In this document: piece after piece, positions 17,891 to 26,129 of the stretch
How positions within the stretch are numbered: the first letter of the stretch is position 1
How the letters are laid out: the number at the start of each line of letters is the position of its first letter
NCBI RefSeq assembly: GCF_900105495.1
Contig: NZ_FNTF01000002.1
Span: 3,650,501-3,714,500, forward strand
Direction: 5' to 3'
Source of the DNA: Pseudomonas frederiksbergensis
Lineage (GTDB): Bacteria > Pseudomonadota > Gammaproteobacteria > Pseudomonadales > Pseudomonadaceae
Length of the DNA stretch: 64,000 nucleotides
Translations under genes and position numbers: made by a program
The notes under the pieces: model-generated
The model's database searches: none
What the model was told of the DNA's origin: nothing
What the model saw: the letters and a program-made list of their open reading frames with translations, nothing else

Positions 17891-19368
17891 GTCGCAGATT
17901 CCTCTGAAAAGACAGCTTCAGTCAGTTGCTCGCGGTAACGCTCGACGATGGCGTCCCGGCGCGGACGGCCATTGGCGGTCAGCAGACCGTTGGCGGGTGT
18001 GAACGGTTGATCCAGCCGGGTCCAGTGATGGACCTGGGCGTAATCGGGCAAGGCCTCATTGGCCTCGGCCACGGCGGCGGCCAGTTCTTCGTCGGTGCAA
18101 TCCGGGCGATGGGGCCAGAGCAGCGCGTGGTTGCTTGGCATCGCTTCGCCGTAGACAAAGGCCTGGGCGATATGACGACGCTGGGTCAATTCAGCCTCGA
18201 CCCATTCCGGGTTCACATTGCGGCCGTAACTGGTAACGAATTGATGCTTCTTGCGCCCCTTGAGGTAGAGAAAGCCTTCGGGGTCGAACTCGCCAAGATC
18301 GCCGCTGGGCCACCATTCATCGGTGTGCGGCGCCTCGCCGAGGTAACCGAGCAAGGTCGCCCCCTTGATCAGCACTTCGCCGTCGTCGGCCAGGCGAATG
18401 TCCACGTGGGGCAGGGGCCGGCCGACACTGCCGGGGCGGCGCGCTTCTGGTCGATTGAGGCACACCACCGACGCGCACTCGGACAGTCCGTAGCCTTCGT
18501 AAACCGGTAGGCCGATCCGGTGCGCTCGGAGCAGCAATTCTTCGCTAACCCGACCGCCACCCACGGCGGCAAAACGCAACGCGTGGGGGCTGAAGGCTTT
18601 TTGCTCGGCGGCGCTGACCAGCATCAACAGCAGCTGCGGCACCAGGATCAAACTCTCGGGGACACGGGTGGCCAGGCATCCGAGCAGTCGCGGCACCTCC
18701 ACACCGCTGGCACCCTGAATGCCCAGGGTTTTCTGGCTGGGCAAGCTTAGCGTCGCGCCGGCATACAGCGCCGCGTAGCAACCCAGATTTTCCAGCAGGA
18801 TCGCCAGCGGCAGAAGTGCGAGGTGATGCTGTGGGTGGGTGGGTTTGCTGGCCTGATTCAGTTCGCGAGCAACCCGCAGAATGCTTTCGGCGCTCAAGCA
18901 CACGCCTTTGGGTGTGCCGGTGGTGCCCGAGGTGAAGGTCAGTTTTGCCGTGCCTTCGGGCATCCGGTTCGGGCCGCTGAAGGTGCACCGCCAGAATTCA
19001 CCGGTTTTTTCGTAACCTGCCATTTGCAATTCCGCTTCCAGTGCTGGCTCGGCAATCACCAGGGCGGCCTGGCTTTGCTTCAGGCAATGTTTGCGTTGAG
19101 CCGGGCTGAAAAAAGGTGGCAAGGTCAGGCAGGTCAGGCCTTCAAACAGCACGGCCAGGTCCCAGAGCATGGCTTCGACGCCATTGTCCAGGGCCAGTGC
19201 AACTACCTTGACGCTTTCATCGCGCAGACGCTGCTGGCGATACGTCACTTCTGCGTACAGCGTGGCGTAGTCCAGTTTCAGGTGATCGCCCCACAGGGCG
19301 ATGGCATTGGTCTTGCGTTCGGCATGGCTGCGTAGGGCCTGTTTGAAACGCTCGGTTTCAGGCGACAT
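17887..19368 (-). CDS. AMP-dependent acyl-CoA synthetase/ligase family protein
   Basis: A 493-residue adenylate-forming enzyme that activates a carboxylic acid with ATP. The P-loop-like core LTFTSGTTGTPKGVCLSAES, the YEGYGLSECASVV motif, GDLGEFDPEGFLYLKGRKKHQFVTSYGRNVNPEWVE and the C-terminal NGLLTANGRPRRDAI (a catalytic lysine is replaced by an asparagine/arginine-rich loop at this point) are visible. It resembles long-chain fatty acid ligases. The ATG at 19368 overlaps the stop of the upstream hemolysin-family gene by 11 bases; a longer frame extends into that gene and is rejected. It probably feeds an activated acyl group to the neighbouring enzymes. Confidence 0.88.
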   Translation of the reverse strand: MSPETERFKQALRSHAERKTNAIALWGDHLKLDYATLYAEVTYRQQRLRDESVKVVALALDNGVEAMLWDLAVLFEGLTCLTLPPFFSPAQRKHCLKQSQAALVIAEPALEAELQMAGYEKTGEFWRCTFSGPNRMPEGTAKLTFTSGTTGTPKGVCLSAESILRVARELNQASKPTHPQHHLALLPLAILLENLGCYAALYAGATLSLPSQKTLGIQGASGVEVPRLLGCLATRVPESLILVPQLLLMLVSAAEQKAFSPHALRFAAVGGGRVSEELLLRAHRIGLPVYEGYGLSECASVVCLNRPEARRPGSVGRPLPHVDIRLADDGEVLIKGATLLGYLGEAPHTDEWWPSGDLGEFDPEGFLYLKGRKKHQFVTSYGRNVNPEWVEAELTQRRHIAQAFVYGEAMPSNHALLWPHRPDCTDEELAAAVAEANEALPDYAQVHHWTRLDQPFTPANGLLTANGRPRRDAIVERYREQLTEAVFSEESAT

Positions 19369-20035
19369 GGCTGGATTCCTCGATCGACGATGGCAACCCC
19401 AGGCGATTGAACATCCCGATATTGCGCAAATGGATGAAGCCGGCGCGGATGTTGCCAACGTGCACCCAGGGCTTGCTCTCGTAGTAACTGCCCCAGCTAT
19501 GGCGGTCGTCGCCCAGCCGCGCAGGATCGGCGGCGCACAGAGTTACGGGTTTCAAACCCAGACGATGAAAGCTGTTCACCAGGCCGATGTTGCCGGTGAA
19601 CGCCACCCATTCCAGGCCACCCATGGCCAGCAGGTAAGTGATAGCGATGATGCTCATTCGCGCACTGCCGGTGTCGTTGGCAGCCAGGTTGCCCACCTCG
19701 ACGATACCCGTGCGGTCTACTGCACAATCGGCTGCAGCACTGATCAGCGGGTCGATCGGCTCGTCCAGGTAACGTTCCAGAAACAGTGGTTCGCTATTTG
19801 CCAGCCGCACGCCGGCCACCGCACACAGTTCACCTGACGCGTTGTTCATGCCAAACAGCTCCGGCATGAAATGACGGATGTCGGCACCGTGGGCCTTACG
19901 GAAACGTTGCTGGATAAAGGCTTCGAAGACGGGACGCAGGGGTTCGTCCGGCAGGGCTCTGGCCAAACTCATCTGCGATGTTTCGGCTTGTCCCAAATGC
20001 AGGGGCAGAGGGATGTTCCAGTTGAAATCGGGCAT
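19358..20035 (-). CDS. Thermostable hemolysin family protein
   Basis: A 225-residue protein of the family named for the Vibrio thermostable (delta) hemolysin. It has no signal peptide or membrane segment. The central part (VDRTGIVEVGNLAANDTGSARM, then IAITYLLAMGGLEWVAFTGN) has the look of a GNAT or autoinducer-synthase-like acyltransferase, and the hemolysin label may be misleading. Start: ATG 20035 with a GGGGAGG ribosome binding site; a TTG 18 bases upstream is less likely. It is the first gene of the seven-gene run, and about 200 bases separate it from the divergent cytochrome b561 gene. Confidence 0.8.
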   Translation of the reverse strand: MPDFNWNIPLPLHLGQAETSQMSLARALPDEPLRPVFEAFIQQRFRKAHGADIRHFMPELFGMNNASGELCAVAGVRLANSEPLFLERYLDEPIDPLISAAADCAVDRTGIVEVGNLAANDTGSARMSIIAITYLLAMGGLEWVAFTGNIGLVNSFHRLGLKPVTLCAADPARLGDDRHSWGSYYESKPWVHVGNIRAGFIHLRNIGMFNRLGLPSSIEESSHVA

Positions 20036-20240
20036 TGAAAGACGCCTCCCCAAGTAAGTGTGGGAGGAGTATCGGAGGCATTTCTTAACGGAGTCTGAAG
20101 GTGGCCGAAAGATCGCTCGGGCCAGTCTTCAGATTGCCTTAAGACTGGGCGGGCAGGGTGGCGCCCATCGGTTCGGCAACACAGCGCAACCGGGCTGCGC
20201 GAATGATTCGACAGCCACAATAACGTTCACGAGGCCTGTT

Positions 20241-20813
20241 ATGACCCGCGATGCACTCGCTCACCGGTATGGAAAACTCTCGATCACCTTGCACTGGCTG
20301 ATGCTCGCGCTGTTTGTCGGCGTGTATGCCTGCATCGAAATCAAAGGGCTGTTGCCAAAGGGACACGCCTTGAAGAGCTTGTTTCTTGGGTTGCACGGCT
20401 TGTTCGGGCTGAGCATTTTTGTGTTGGTGTGGGTGCGCTTGCTCGGGCGGCTCACCCCGCGTCCGCCGATTACGCCGACGCTGCCCGTCTGGCAGACAGG
20501 CGTTTCGCACCTGATGCACCTGGCGTTGTATGGGCTGATGATCGCCACGCCGTTATTGGCCTGGCTGATGCTGTCAGCAGGTGGCAAGCCGATGCCTTAT
20601 TTCGGATTTTTCCTGCCTTCGCCGGTGGCGGTCGATCCTGACCTGGCCAAGCAGTTCAAGCATTGGCACGAATTGCTCGGCAGCGCCGGTTACTGGCTGA
20701 TCGGCTTGCACGCGGCGGCAGGGTTGTTTCATCACTATTGGGTCCGCGACAACACCCTGACGCGCATGCTGCCCGGTCGATCCGGCAATACGGTCAATCA
20801 ACGTCAGCGCTAA
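20241..20813 (+). CDS. Cytochrome b561 family protein
   Basis: A 190-residue inner-membrane dihaem cytochrome b with four predicted helices. Histidines in ALAHRYGKLSITLHWLML, LGLHGLFGL, VSHLMHLALYGLM and LIGLHAAAGLFHHYW supply haem ligands. Members move electrons between quinol and periplasmic acceptors or quench superoxide. The ATG at 20241 has a GAGG site; the frame is open for 180 bases more upstream but without a start signal. Its 3' end overlaps the convergent DNA alkylation repair gene by 20 bases. Confidence 0.92.
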   Translation: MTRDALAHRYGKLSITLHWLMLALFVGVYACIEIKGLLPKGHALKSLFLGLHGLFGLSIFVLVWVRLLGRLTPRPPITPTLPVWQTGVSHLMHLALYGLMIATPLLAWLMLSAGGKPMPYFGFFLPSPVAVDPDLAKQFKHWHELLGSAGYWLIGLHAAAGLFHHYWVRDNTLTRMLPGRSGNTVNQRQR

Positions 20814-21903
20814 TCTCGAACCCGGTGCTGGCCAGGCGCTCGCCGTTCACCAGAATGTGCACGGCGTGTTGACCGGCGTAATGCCGGCGGGTGGTGAGTT
20901 CCTTGATCTGCTGGCTACGGGCGATGGACTCGGTCGCTTTGCCGGGAAGGGTTAGCGCCTTGAGCTTGAACACCTTTGCCGAGGTGCTGCCGTTGGCTTT
21001 GACGTAATCGATCGCGTAGTCGATCACCAGTCGCTGACTGTCCTGCACCTTGGATTTCACGGTGAAGGACAGGGTGATTTTTTCACCCAGACGAATCACC
21101 GCCGGTTCCACCTTCACATCGATGATCTCGACCTCAGGCTTGCCGCCCGCGCCAATGATCGCCAATGCGCGTTGATTGCCTTGTTTGATCAGGCTGCGCA
21201 GGGCGTGTTTGGCGATCCATGCCGTGTGTTTGTTGTCCAGTGACCAGCCTTCGATCAGGTCCAGCACCCATTCGGGGTGATCCTTGGTGATGTCGTTGAG
21301 GTGGTTGGCCACGGATTTGCGCACGTAGAGGCTGTTGTCGGTCTTGAGGTTGTCGAGGATCGCCGCCGCCAATGTCGGGTCAGCCTGAATCTGTTCCAGT
21401 CGAAACGACCATGGCAGGCGCGGTCGGCTGCCTTCGCTGGCCAGACGGCGGACGTGTTCGTTTTCATCCTGGGACCACTCGTGCATGACCGCCAGGGAGC
21501 GTTCGATGTCACTGCGCAGGAAATAGCGGATCGCGAATTCCGAGGAACCGAAGGTGGTGAAATATTTCAGCGCCTCCATCGACTGCTCGAAGGCCTGTCC
21601 GCCATAGGTCGCAACGTAATGCGGTAATGAAATGCTGACGAAGCCGCTGTTCAGCCGTGGAGCGAGGGCGCGCAGCACTTCAAGCGTCTCTTCATAGCTC
21701 AACGGCAGGACCGCGTGCAGGCACTCGCTGACACGGGCCATGCGCTGCATGATGGATAATTCGGCCAGTCCGTCGTTGGCCAGTTTAAGGAAGGACTTGG
21801 CGTTGAACGCAGGGTAGACGGCGGTCATCTCGGTGGCGATGTGCTTGAGGCGGTCGGCGTTGAAGATTTCTTTCAGGGCGGGAGCGGGTTGGTCAGCGGC
21901 CAT
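20794..21903 (-). CDS. DNA alkylation repair protein (HEAT-repeat, AlkD-like)
   Basis: A 369-residue protein related to AlkC/AlkD glycosylases, which remove alkylated bases using a HEAT-repeat scaffold. Helical repeats are evident in the middle (LAVMHEWSQDENEHVRRLASEGSRPRLPW, LDNLKTDNSLYVRKSVANHLNDI, HTAWIAKHALRSLI). A beta-rich C-terminal domain (about 260-369, EVEIIDVKVEPAVIRLGEKITLSFTV) is typical of the AlkC-type arrangement. The ATG at 21903 has AAGGAA upstream. A longer frame into the flanking repeat is rejected. The 3' end overlaps the cytochrome b561 gene tail to tail. Confidence 0.88.
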   Translation of the reverse strand: MAADQPAPALKEIFNADRLKHIATEMTAVYPAFNAKSFLKLANDGLAELSIMQRMARVSECLHAVLPLSYEETLEVLRALAPRLNSGFVSISLPHYVATYGGQAFEQSMEALKYFTTFGSSEFAIRYFLRSDIERSLAVMHEWSQDENEHVRRLASEGSRPRLPWSFRLEQIQADPTLAAAILDNLKTDNSLYVRKSVANHLNDITKDHPEWVLDLIEGWSLDNKHTAWIAKHALRSLIKQGNQRALAIIGAGGKPEVEIIDVKVEPAVIRLGEKITLSFTVKSKVQDSQRLVIDYAIDYVKANGSTSAKVFKLKALTLPGKATESIARSQQIKELTTRRHYAGQHAVHILVNGERLASTGFEISADVD

Positions 21904-21920
21904 TGTGGATTCCTTATGTC

Positions 21921-22032
21921 GATCGTTCCCACGCTCTGCGTGGGAATGCATCCTGTGACGCTCTGCGTCACGACTTGCGAAGGGACGCGGAGCGTCCCGG
22001 GCGGCATTCCCACGCAGAGCGTGGGAACGATC
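21921..22032. repeat. Multi-hairpin repeat, GTTCCCACGC family (copy 1)
   Basis: The element begins GATCGTTCCCACGCTCTGCG and ends with its inverted copy. Inside are further hairpins, GTGACGC/GCGTCAC and GGGACGC/GCGTCCC. It fills the spacer between the alkylation repair and antiporter genes. Related copies are at 35720, 48842 and, as a single hairpin, 50358. Confidence 0.9.
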
Positions 22033-22034
22033 AG

Positions 22035-23843
22035 TTATGCCTTGCCTGATTCTTCTTCCAGTTGATCCGACTCAAACAATCTCGCCAATTCCGCCCGGGC
22101 TTCCTGCGCCGTCTGCAAGACCTTCGCCGCATCGTCATAAATCATGTGCTGGGCCTCAAGCACCTGCTCGTCGTGATGCTTGAAACGCTTGATCCGCGCA
22201 TCGGCCTGGGCCTGGGTCAGCCCCAGGCCGACCAGCGTGCGCCGGCTCATTTCCAGACTCGAATAATAGGTTTCCCGGATGGCCTCGGCGCCAAGGTCCA
22301 CCAAGCGATGCACATGCTGGCGGTTCCGTGCCCGGGCGATGATTTTGATGTGCGGGTAGAGTTTGTGCACCAGTTCGGCGGTCTTGATGTTGGTGTCCGG
22401 GTCGTCGGTGGCGATGACAAAGTACTCCGCCTGCTCGACCTTGGCCGCACTGAGGATCTCCGGGCGCATCGGGTCGCCGTAGAACACCGGCACACCGCCG
22501 AAACTGCGCGACAGTTCGATGGTTTCCACCGAGGTGTCGAGGGCGACGAACTTGATGTTCTGCGCGCGCAGAATCCGCGCAACGATCTGCCCCATACGGC
22601 CCATGCCGGCAATCACCACGCGTGGCGTGTCGGTATCGATTTCGCGGAATTTCTCCGGCACCACCACCGGTTGAACCTTGGGGCTGACCAGTCGCGCGCA
22701 AATCAGCAACAGCAATGGCGTCACCGCCATCGACAAGGTGATGGTCAGCACCAGCAAGTCGTACAGGTTCGGCTCGAACAGCCCCTGATCGCGGCCAATC
22801 TTGAACACCACAAATGCAAATTCACCACCGGCCGCGAGCACGATGCCTAGGCGAATCGCACTGACCTTGCCCAAGCCACCGGCCAACCGACCGACAACGA
22901 ACAACAGCGGCAATTTGATTGCGATCAGCAGCAGGGTCAGGCCCAGCACCGTGATCGGGGCGCTCAGGAGCAGGCTCAGGTTCGCGCCCATGCCGACACT
23001 GATGAAAAACAGCCCCAGCAGCAATCCCTTGAACGGCTCGATTTGCGCTTCCAGTTCGTGGCGGTATTCGGAGTCCGCCAGCAGCAACCCGGCGAGAAAC
23101 GCCCCCAGCGCCATGGACACGCCGACCAGGTCCATCAGCCATGCCGTGCCCATCACCACCAGCAATGCGGTGGCCGTGGAGACTTCCGGCAAACCGGTCT
23201 TGGCCACCACCCGGAACACCGGCCGCAACAGGTATCGGCCACCGATCACCATCACCGCGATGCTGCCCAGCACGCGCAAGCCGTGATTGAGGCCTTCACC
23301 CGCGCTGCTGGTGTGATCGCCGCCCGCCAGCAACGGCACCATGGCGATCAGCGGGATAGCGGCGATGTCCTGGAACAGCAGAATCGCAAATGCCAAACGC
23401 CCGTGGGGGCTGGTCAGTTCCTTGCGCTCGGCCAGGCTTTGCAATCCGAATGCCGTAGACGACAGCGCCAGGCCCAAGCCCAGAACGATCGCACTGTTCA
23501 ACGGTTGGCCGAACACGAACAACGCCAGCACACCAATCAGCGTGCCCGTCAGCAACACCTGCGCCAGACCAACGCCGAACACCGATTTGCGCATCACCCA
23601 CAAACGTCGCGGCGACAGTTCCAGGCCAATGATGAACAGCAGCAACACCACCCCGAGTTCGGATATGTGGCTGACGCTTTGCGGATTGCCAATCAAGCCC
23701 AGCACCGACGGGCCGATGATCACGCCGGCAAACAGGTAACCCAGCACCGCCCCCAGTTGCAGGCGCTTGGCCAAGGGAACGGTGAGCACCGCAGCGAACA
23801 GAAACACGACAGCGGCTTGCAGCAGGTTGCCTTCATGGGGCAT
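22035..23843 (-). CDS. Monovalent cation:proton antiporter, CPA2 family (KefB/KefC-like)
   Basis: A 602-residue inner-membrane protein. Residues about 1-380 form a 12-13 helix Na+/H+ exchanger domain (GYLFAGVIIGPSVLGLI, LLFIIGLELSPRRLW, LLFQDIAAIPLIA). The C-terminal RCK/TrkA-N domain (VVIAGMGRMGQIVARILRAQNIKFVALD) binds a nucleotide. KefB/KefC systems export K+ in exchange for protons, gated by glutathione adducts. The ATG at 23843 has GGAG upstream and matches the usual MPHEGxLLQ beginning. No KefF/KefG ancillary gene is adjacent. The last helix ends a few bases before a repeat. Confidence 0.92.
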   Translation of the reverse strand: MPHEGNLLQAAVVFLFAAVLTVPLAKRLQLGAVLGYLFAGVIIGPSVLGLIGNPQSVSHISELGVVLLLFIIGLELSPRRLWVMRKSVFGVGLAQVLLTGTLIGVLALFVFGQPLNSAIVLGLGLALSSTAFGLQSLAERKELTSPHGRLAFAILLFQDIAAIPLIAMVPLLAGGDHTSSAGEGLNHGLRVLGSIAVMVIGGRYLLRPVFRVVAKTGLPEVSTATALLVVMGTAWLMDLVGVSMALGAFLAGLLLADSEYRHELEAQIEPFKGLLLGLFFISVGMGANLSLLLSAPITVLGLTLLLIAIKLPLLFVVGRLAGGLGKVSAIRLGIVLAAGGEFAFVVFKIGRDQGLFEPNLYDLLVLTITLSMAVTPLLLLICARLVSPKVQPVVVPEKFREIDTDTPRVVIAGMGRMGQIVARILRAQNIKFVALDTSVETIELSRSFGGVPVFYGDPMRPEILSAAKVEQAEYFVIATDDPDTNIKTAELVHKLYPHIKIIARARNRQHVHRLVDLGAEAIRETYYSSLEMSRRTLVGLGLTQAQADARIKRFKHHDEQVLEAQHMIYDDAAKVLQTAQEARAELARLFESDQLEEESGKA

Positions 23844-23938
23844 GACAAAAACTCCATTCACTCGGTATGGCGGGGGGACAAGGATAAAGGGTGATGCTTC
23901 ATGCGTCAGCAATGACAGATAACGATGTTGCCTGGCCT

Positions 23939-24044
23939 ACCGCCATCGCGAGCAGGCTCACTCCCACAATGGTTCTGCGGTGGACACAGTATCTCCGCCC
24001 CCTGCAAATAAATGTGGGAGTGCGCCTGCTTGTGGATATCACGC
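23939..24044. repeat. REP-type palindrome pair
   Basis: Left arm cgcgagcaggctcactccca and a diverged right arm tgtgggagtgcgcctgctt enclose about 45 bases. It occupies most of the 315-base spacer between the antiporter gene and the gene at 24159; nothing else was found in the spacer. Confidence 0.75.
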
Positions 24045-24158
24045 CAGTGGAGCGTTAGCCCGCAAGCAACATTTGGCCATTGAAGGCTGATTGAAATCGC
24101 CAGCGGTTCCGGTAAAGCTCGGCGGCGATTTCATTGACTGGATGTCAGGAGCTACCCG

Positions 24159-24623
24159 TTGGACAAGAAATCCCTCTACCGCAAGGTCAATACCCGCACT
24201 TGGGGTGTCTGGCGTAACGAAATTACCGGGCATTACCGGCATCAGCGCAATACCAAGAATGAAATCAACAACGATGCGTCACGGGGTTCGATGCATGGAA
24301 CTCGCCGGCACGGGTTCGATTACACGCCGTTGTTCCGGTTTCTGCTGTCTCGCGTCGGTAGGCAATGGGATGAGGTTTTCAGCGAAACGGTGGCTCGCCT
24401 CGATCGGCCTGAACCGGTGTTCTGGATGGTTGCTTTGCATGAAAACCAAAGGAAAGCGCAGGTGTGTCTGGGAGAGTCGAGCTACTTCAGCGGCTTGTAT
24501 GTCGATGGTCAAGGGTATCTGCGGATCGTCAATCCTGAGCTGAAAGCCGAGCACATGACGCCAAACTGTCATTGCTGCACCCACACGTTTAACGGCATTC
24601 CTTTCGGCCGGCGCAAGGACTGA
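24159..24623 (+). CDS. Hypothetical protein with CxCC motif
   Basis: A 154-residue soluble basic protein I do not recognise. The N-terminus is rich in arginine, lysine and asparagine, the middle is amphipathic (YTPLFRFLLSRVGRQWDEVFSETVARL), and the end carries a His-Cys cluster, NCHCCTHTFNGIPFGRR, that could bind a metal. It starts at TTG (24159) with a strong AGGAG eight bases upstream. It stands alone, with REP DNA before it and a convergent diguanylate cyclase 5 bases after it. Confidence 0.6.
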   Translation: MDKKSLYRKVNTRTWGVWRNEITGHYRHQRNTKNEINNDASRGSMHGTRRHGFDYTPLFRFLLSRVGRQWDEVFSETVARLDRPEPVFWMVALHENQRKAQVCLGESSYFSGLYVDGQGYLRIVNPELKAEHMTPNCHCCTHTFNGIPFGRRKD

Positions 24624-24628
24624 ACGGG

Positions 24629-25702
24629 TCAATCGACCCGGCTATGACTCATCGATTGTTCACCCAACCGATACTGATTATTCCCACTGCGCTTCGCCTC
24701 ATACATCGCCAGATCCGCAATATGAATCAACCGGTCCATGCTCGGCGCATGGTCCGGGAACACCGCGACCCCAAGGCTGGTGCCGATGTGTCGTTGATCA
24801 TTGCCGATGGTCACCGGTGGCGACAGTTCGACGAAGATTTTCTGGCAGATGCTGCGGGCTTCGTCTTGCAGGCTGTTGCCTTGGGGCAGGCCTTGAAGGA
24901 TGACCACAAATTCATCACCACCAATCGGGGCGACGGTATCCGTTGAACGCAGGATTTTCTTCAATCGCGTGGCGGTGGTGATCAATACCCGGTCGCCGGC
25001 GGCATGGCCGTAATGGTCGTTGATTGCCTTGAAACCATTGAGATCGACAAATACCAGCGCAACCCTCGTGGCGCTGATGCGCGCCTGTTCCAGCGCTTCG
25101 GACAGACGCTCCTCGAGCACCAGACGATTGGGCAGACCAGTCAGCGGATCGAAATGGGCCAGGTGTTGCAGGTAGCTGGCGGAGGCTTTTTCCTCGGTGA
25201 TATCGCGTACCACACCCATCATCTTGATCGTTGCATCGTGGTCGTTCTTGACCACATTGCCGGTTTCCCGAAGCCAGCGGATCGTGCCGTCGGGCCACAC
25301 CACCCGATATTCCTCGTCATGGTTGTCGCCGGTATCCAGGCAGCGCAATTCCCCGGCCCGGACCCTGGCCCGGTCGTCCGGGTGGACACATGAGCAAAAC
25401 AGCGCGTAGGAGGGCGTTACTTCGTCGATCTTGAAGCCAAACATGCCGTAGATAGCTTCCGACCAGTAGAGCTTGTCGGTGTCGACATCCCAGTCCCATG
25501 TGCCGATACGGGCAAAATACTGGCTGCGCTTGAAGCGTTCGGCGTCACCGTCCTGGCGGATGTTTTGTCCGTCAGTCAGGCTGGTGAGCAGCACGCGATA
25601 CTCGGCCAGCTGCTTTTGCAGCGAGCGCTCGCGACCGATCAAGGCGACGATCAGGGCTAGCATCACTGAGCCGATGGCGGCGCTGGTCCAGTCCACATTC
25701 AT
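24629..25702 (-). CDS. Diguanylate cyclase with PAS sensor domain
   Basis: A 357-residue protein that should make cyclic di-GMP from two GTP. One N-terminal membrane segment (about 5-24, SAAIGSVMLALIVALIG) is followed by a PAS/PAC domain (about 60-170, GTWDWDVDTDKLYWSEAIYGMFG to MGVVRDITEEK) and a GGDEF domain (180-350). The active-site loop is intact (VAPIGGDEFVVIL) as is DPLTGLPNR. No EAL domain. No RxxD inhibitory site is evident just before the loop. The PAS domain likely binds a redox or ligand cue. Isolated gene. Confidence 0.93.
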   Translation of the reverse strand: MNVDWTSAAIGSVMLALIVALIGRERSLQKQLAEYRVLLTSLTDGQNIRQDGDAERFKRSQYFARIGTWDWDVDTDKLYWSEAIYGMFGFKIDEVTPSYALFCSCVHPDDRARVRAGELRCLDTGDNHDEEYRVVWPDGTIRWLRETGNVVKNDHDATIKMMGVVRDITEEKASASYLQHLAHFDPLTGLPNRLVLEERLSEALEQARISATRVALVFVDLNGFKAINDHYGHAAGDRVLITTATRLKKILRSTDTVAPIGGDEFVVILQGLPQGNSLQDEARSICQKIFVELSPPVTIGNDQRHIGTSLGVAVFPDHAPSMDRLIHIADLAMYEAKRSGNNQYRLGEQSMSHSRVD

Positions 25703-25805
25703 GCAGGTTTTGCCATCGTGGCGTATCAGCCGTATCGGGAGAGGTGCGCCTATGTTAGTTCACACGGCCCTCGATCAGCAGCCTCTATTACCGGAGGCGC
25801 CAAAC

Positions 25806-26129
25806 TTATAGCAGCTCACCCTTGTCCCACAGATGCACCAATTCTCCAGGCGCTTTATCTTCAGGCACCTTCATCACCATCCGGTCGTCCTGTTCGCCGC
25901 TGCGGTAGCGCACTTCGATTTGATAGAAGCGCTGATCGCCGCGGCCGGCGGATGAACTCGTCATAGGCAGGCAACCTTCGAGCAACGAGCAGATGCGGCT
26001 ACGTTGCTCTGCATCGCATTGGGCGAATTCGATCTCTCGGGGGCGGGTCAAGCTGTGGATCGCCGCCATACCGCCCTGGCGGGAGACACAGACCACCGCG
26101 TTATCGTCCAGCGTTGGCAAGGTTTTCAT
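25806..26129 (-). CDS. Protealysin inhibitor, emfourin family
   Basis: A 107-residue small protein matching the emfourin family, which inhibits protealysin-like M4 metallopeptidases in the cytoplasm. Characteristic features are the N-terminal VVCVSRQGGMAAI strand, the polar RICSLLEGCLP segment, and the strand pair FYQIEVRYRSGEQDDRMVMKVPEDKAP. It overlaps the peptidase gene at ATGA and is translated from the same message, which is the usual arrangement. No signal peptide is present. Function is from family knowledge and context. Confidence 0.85.
   Translation of the reverse strand: MKTLPTLDDNAVVCVSRQGGMAAIHSLTRPREIEFAQCDAEQRSRICSLLEGCLPMTSSSAGRGDQRFYQIEVRYRSGEQDDRMVMKVPEDKAPGELVHLWDKGELL

Noticed and set aside
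21904..21951. N-terminal extension of the alkylation repair protein
   Set aside because: The extra residues are a translation of the flanking repeat; AAGGAA precedes the internal ATG at 21903.
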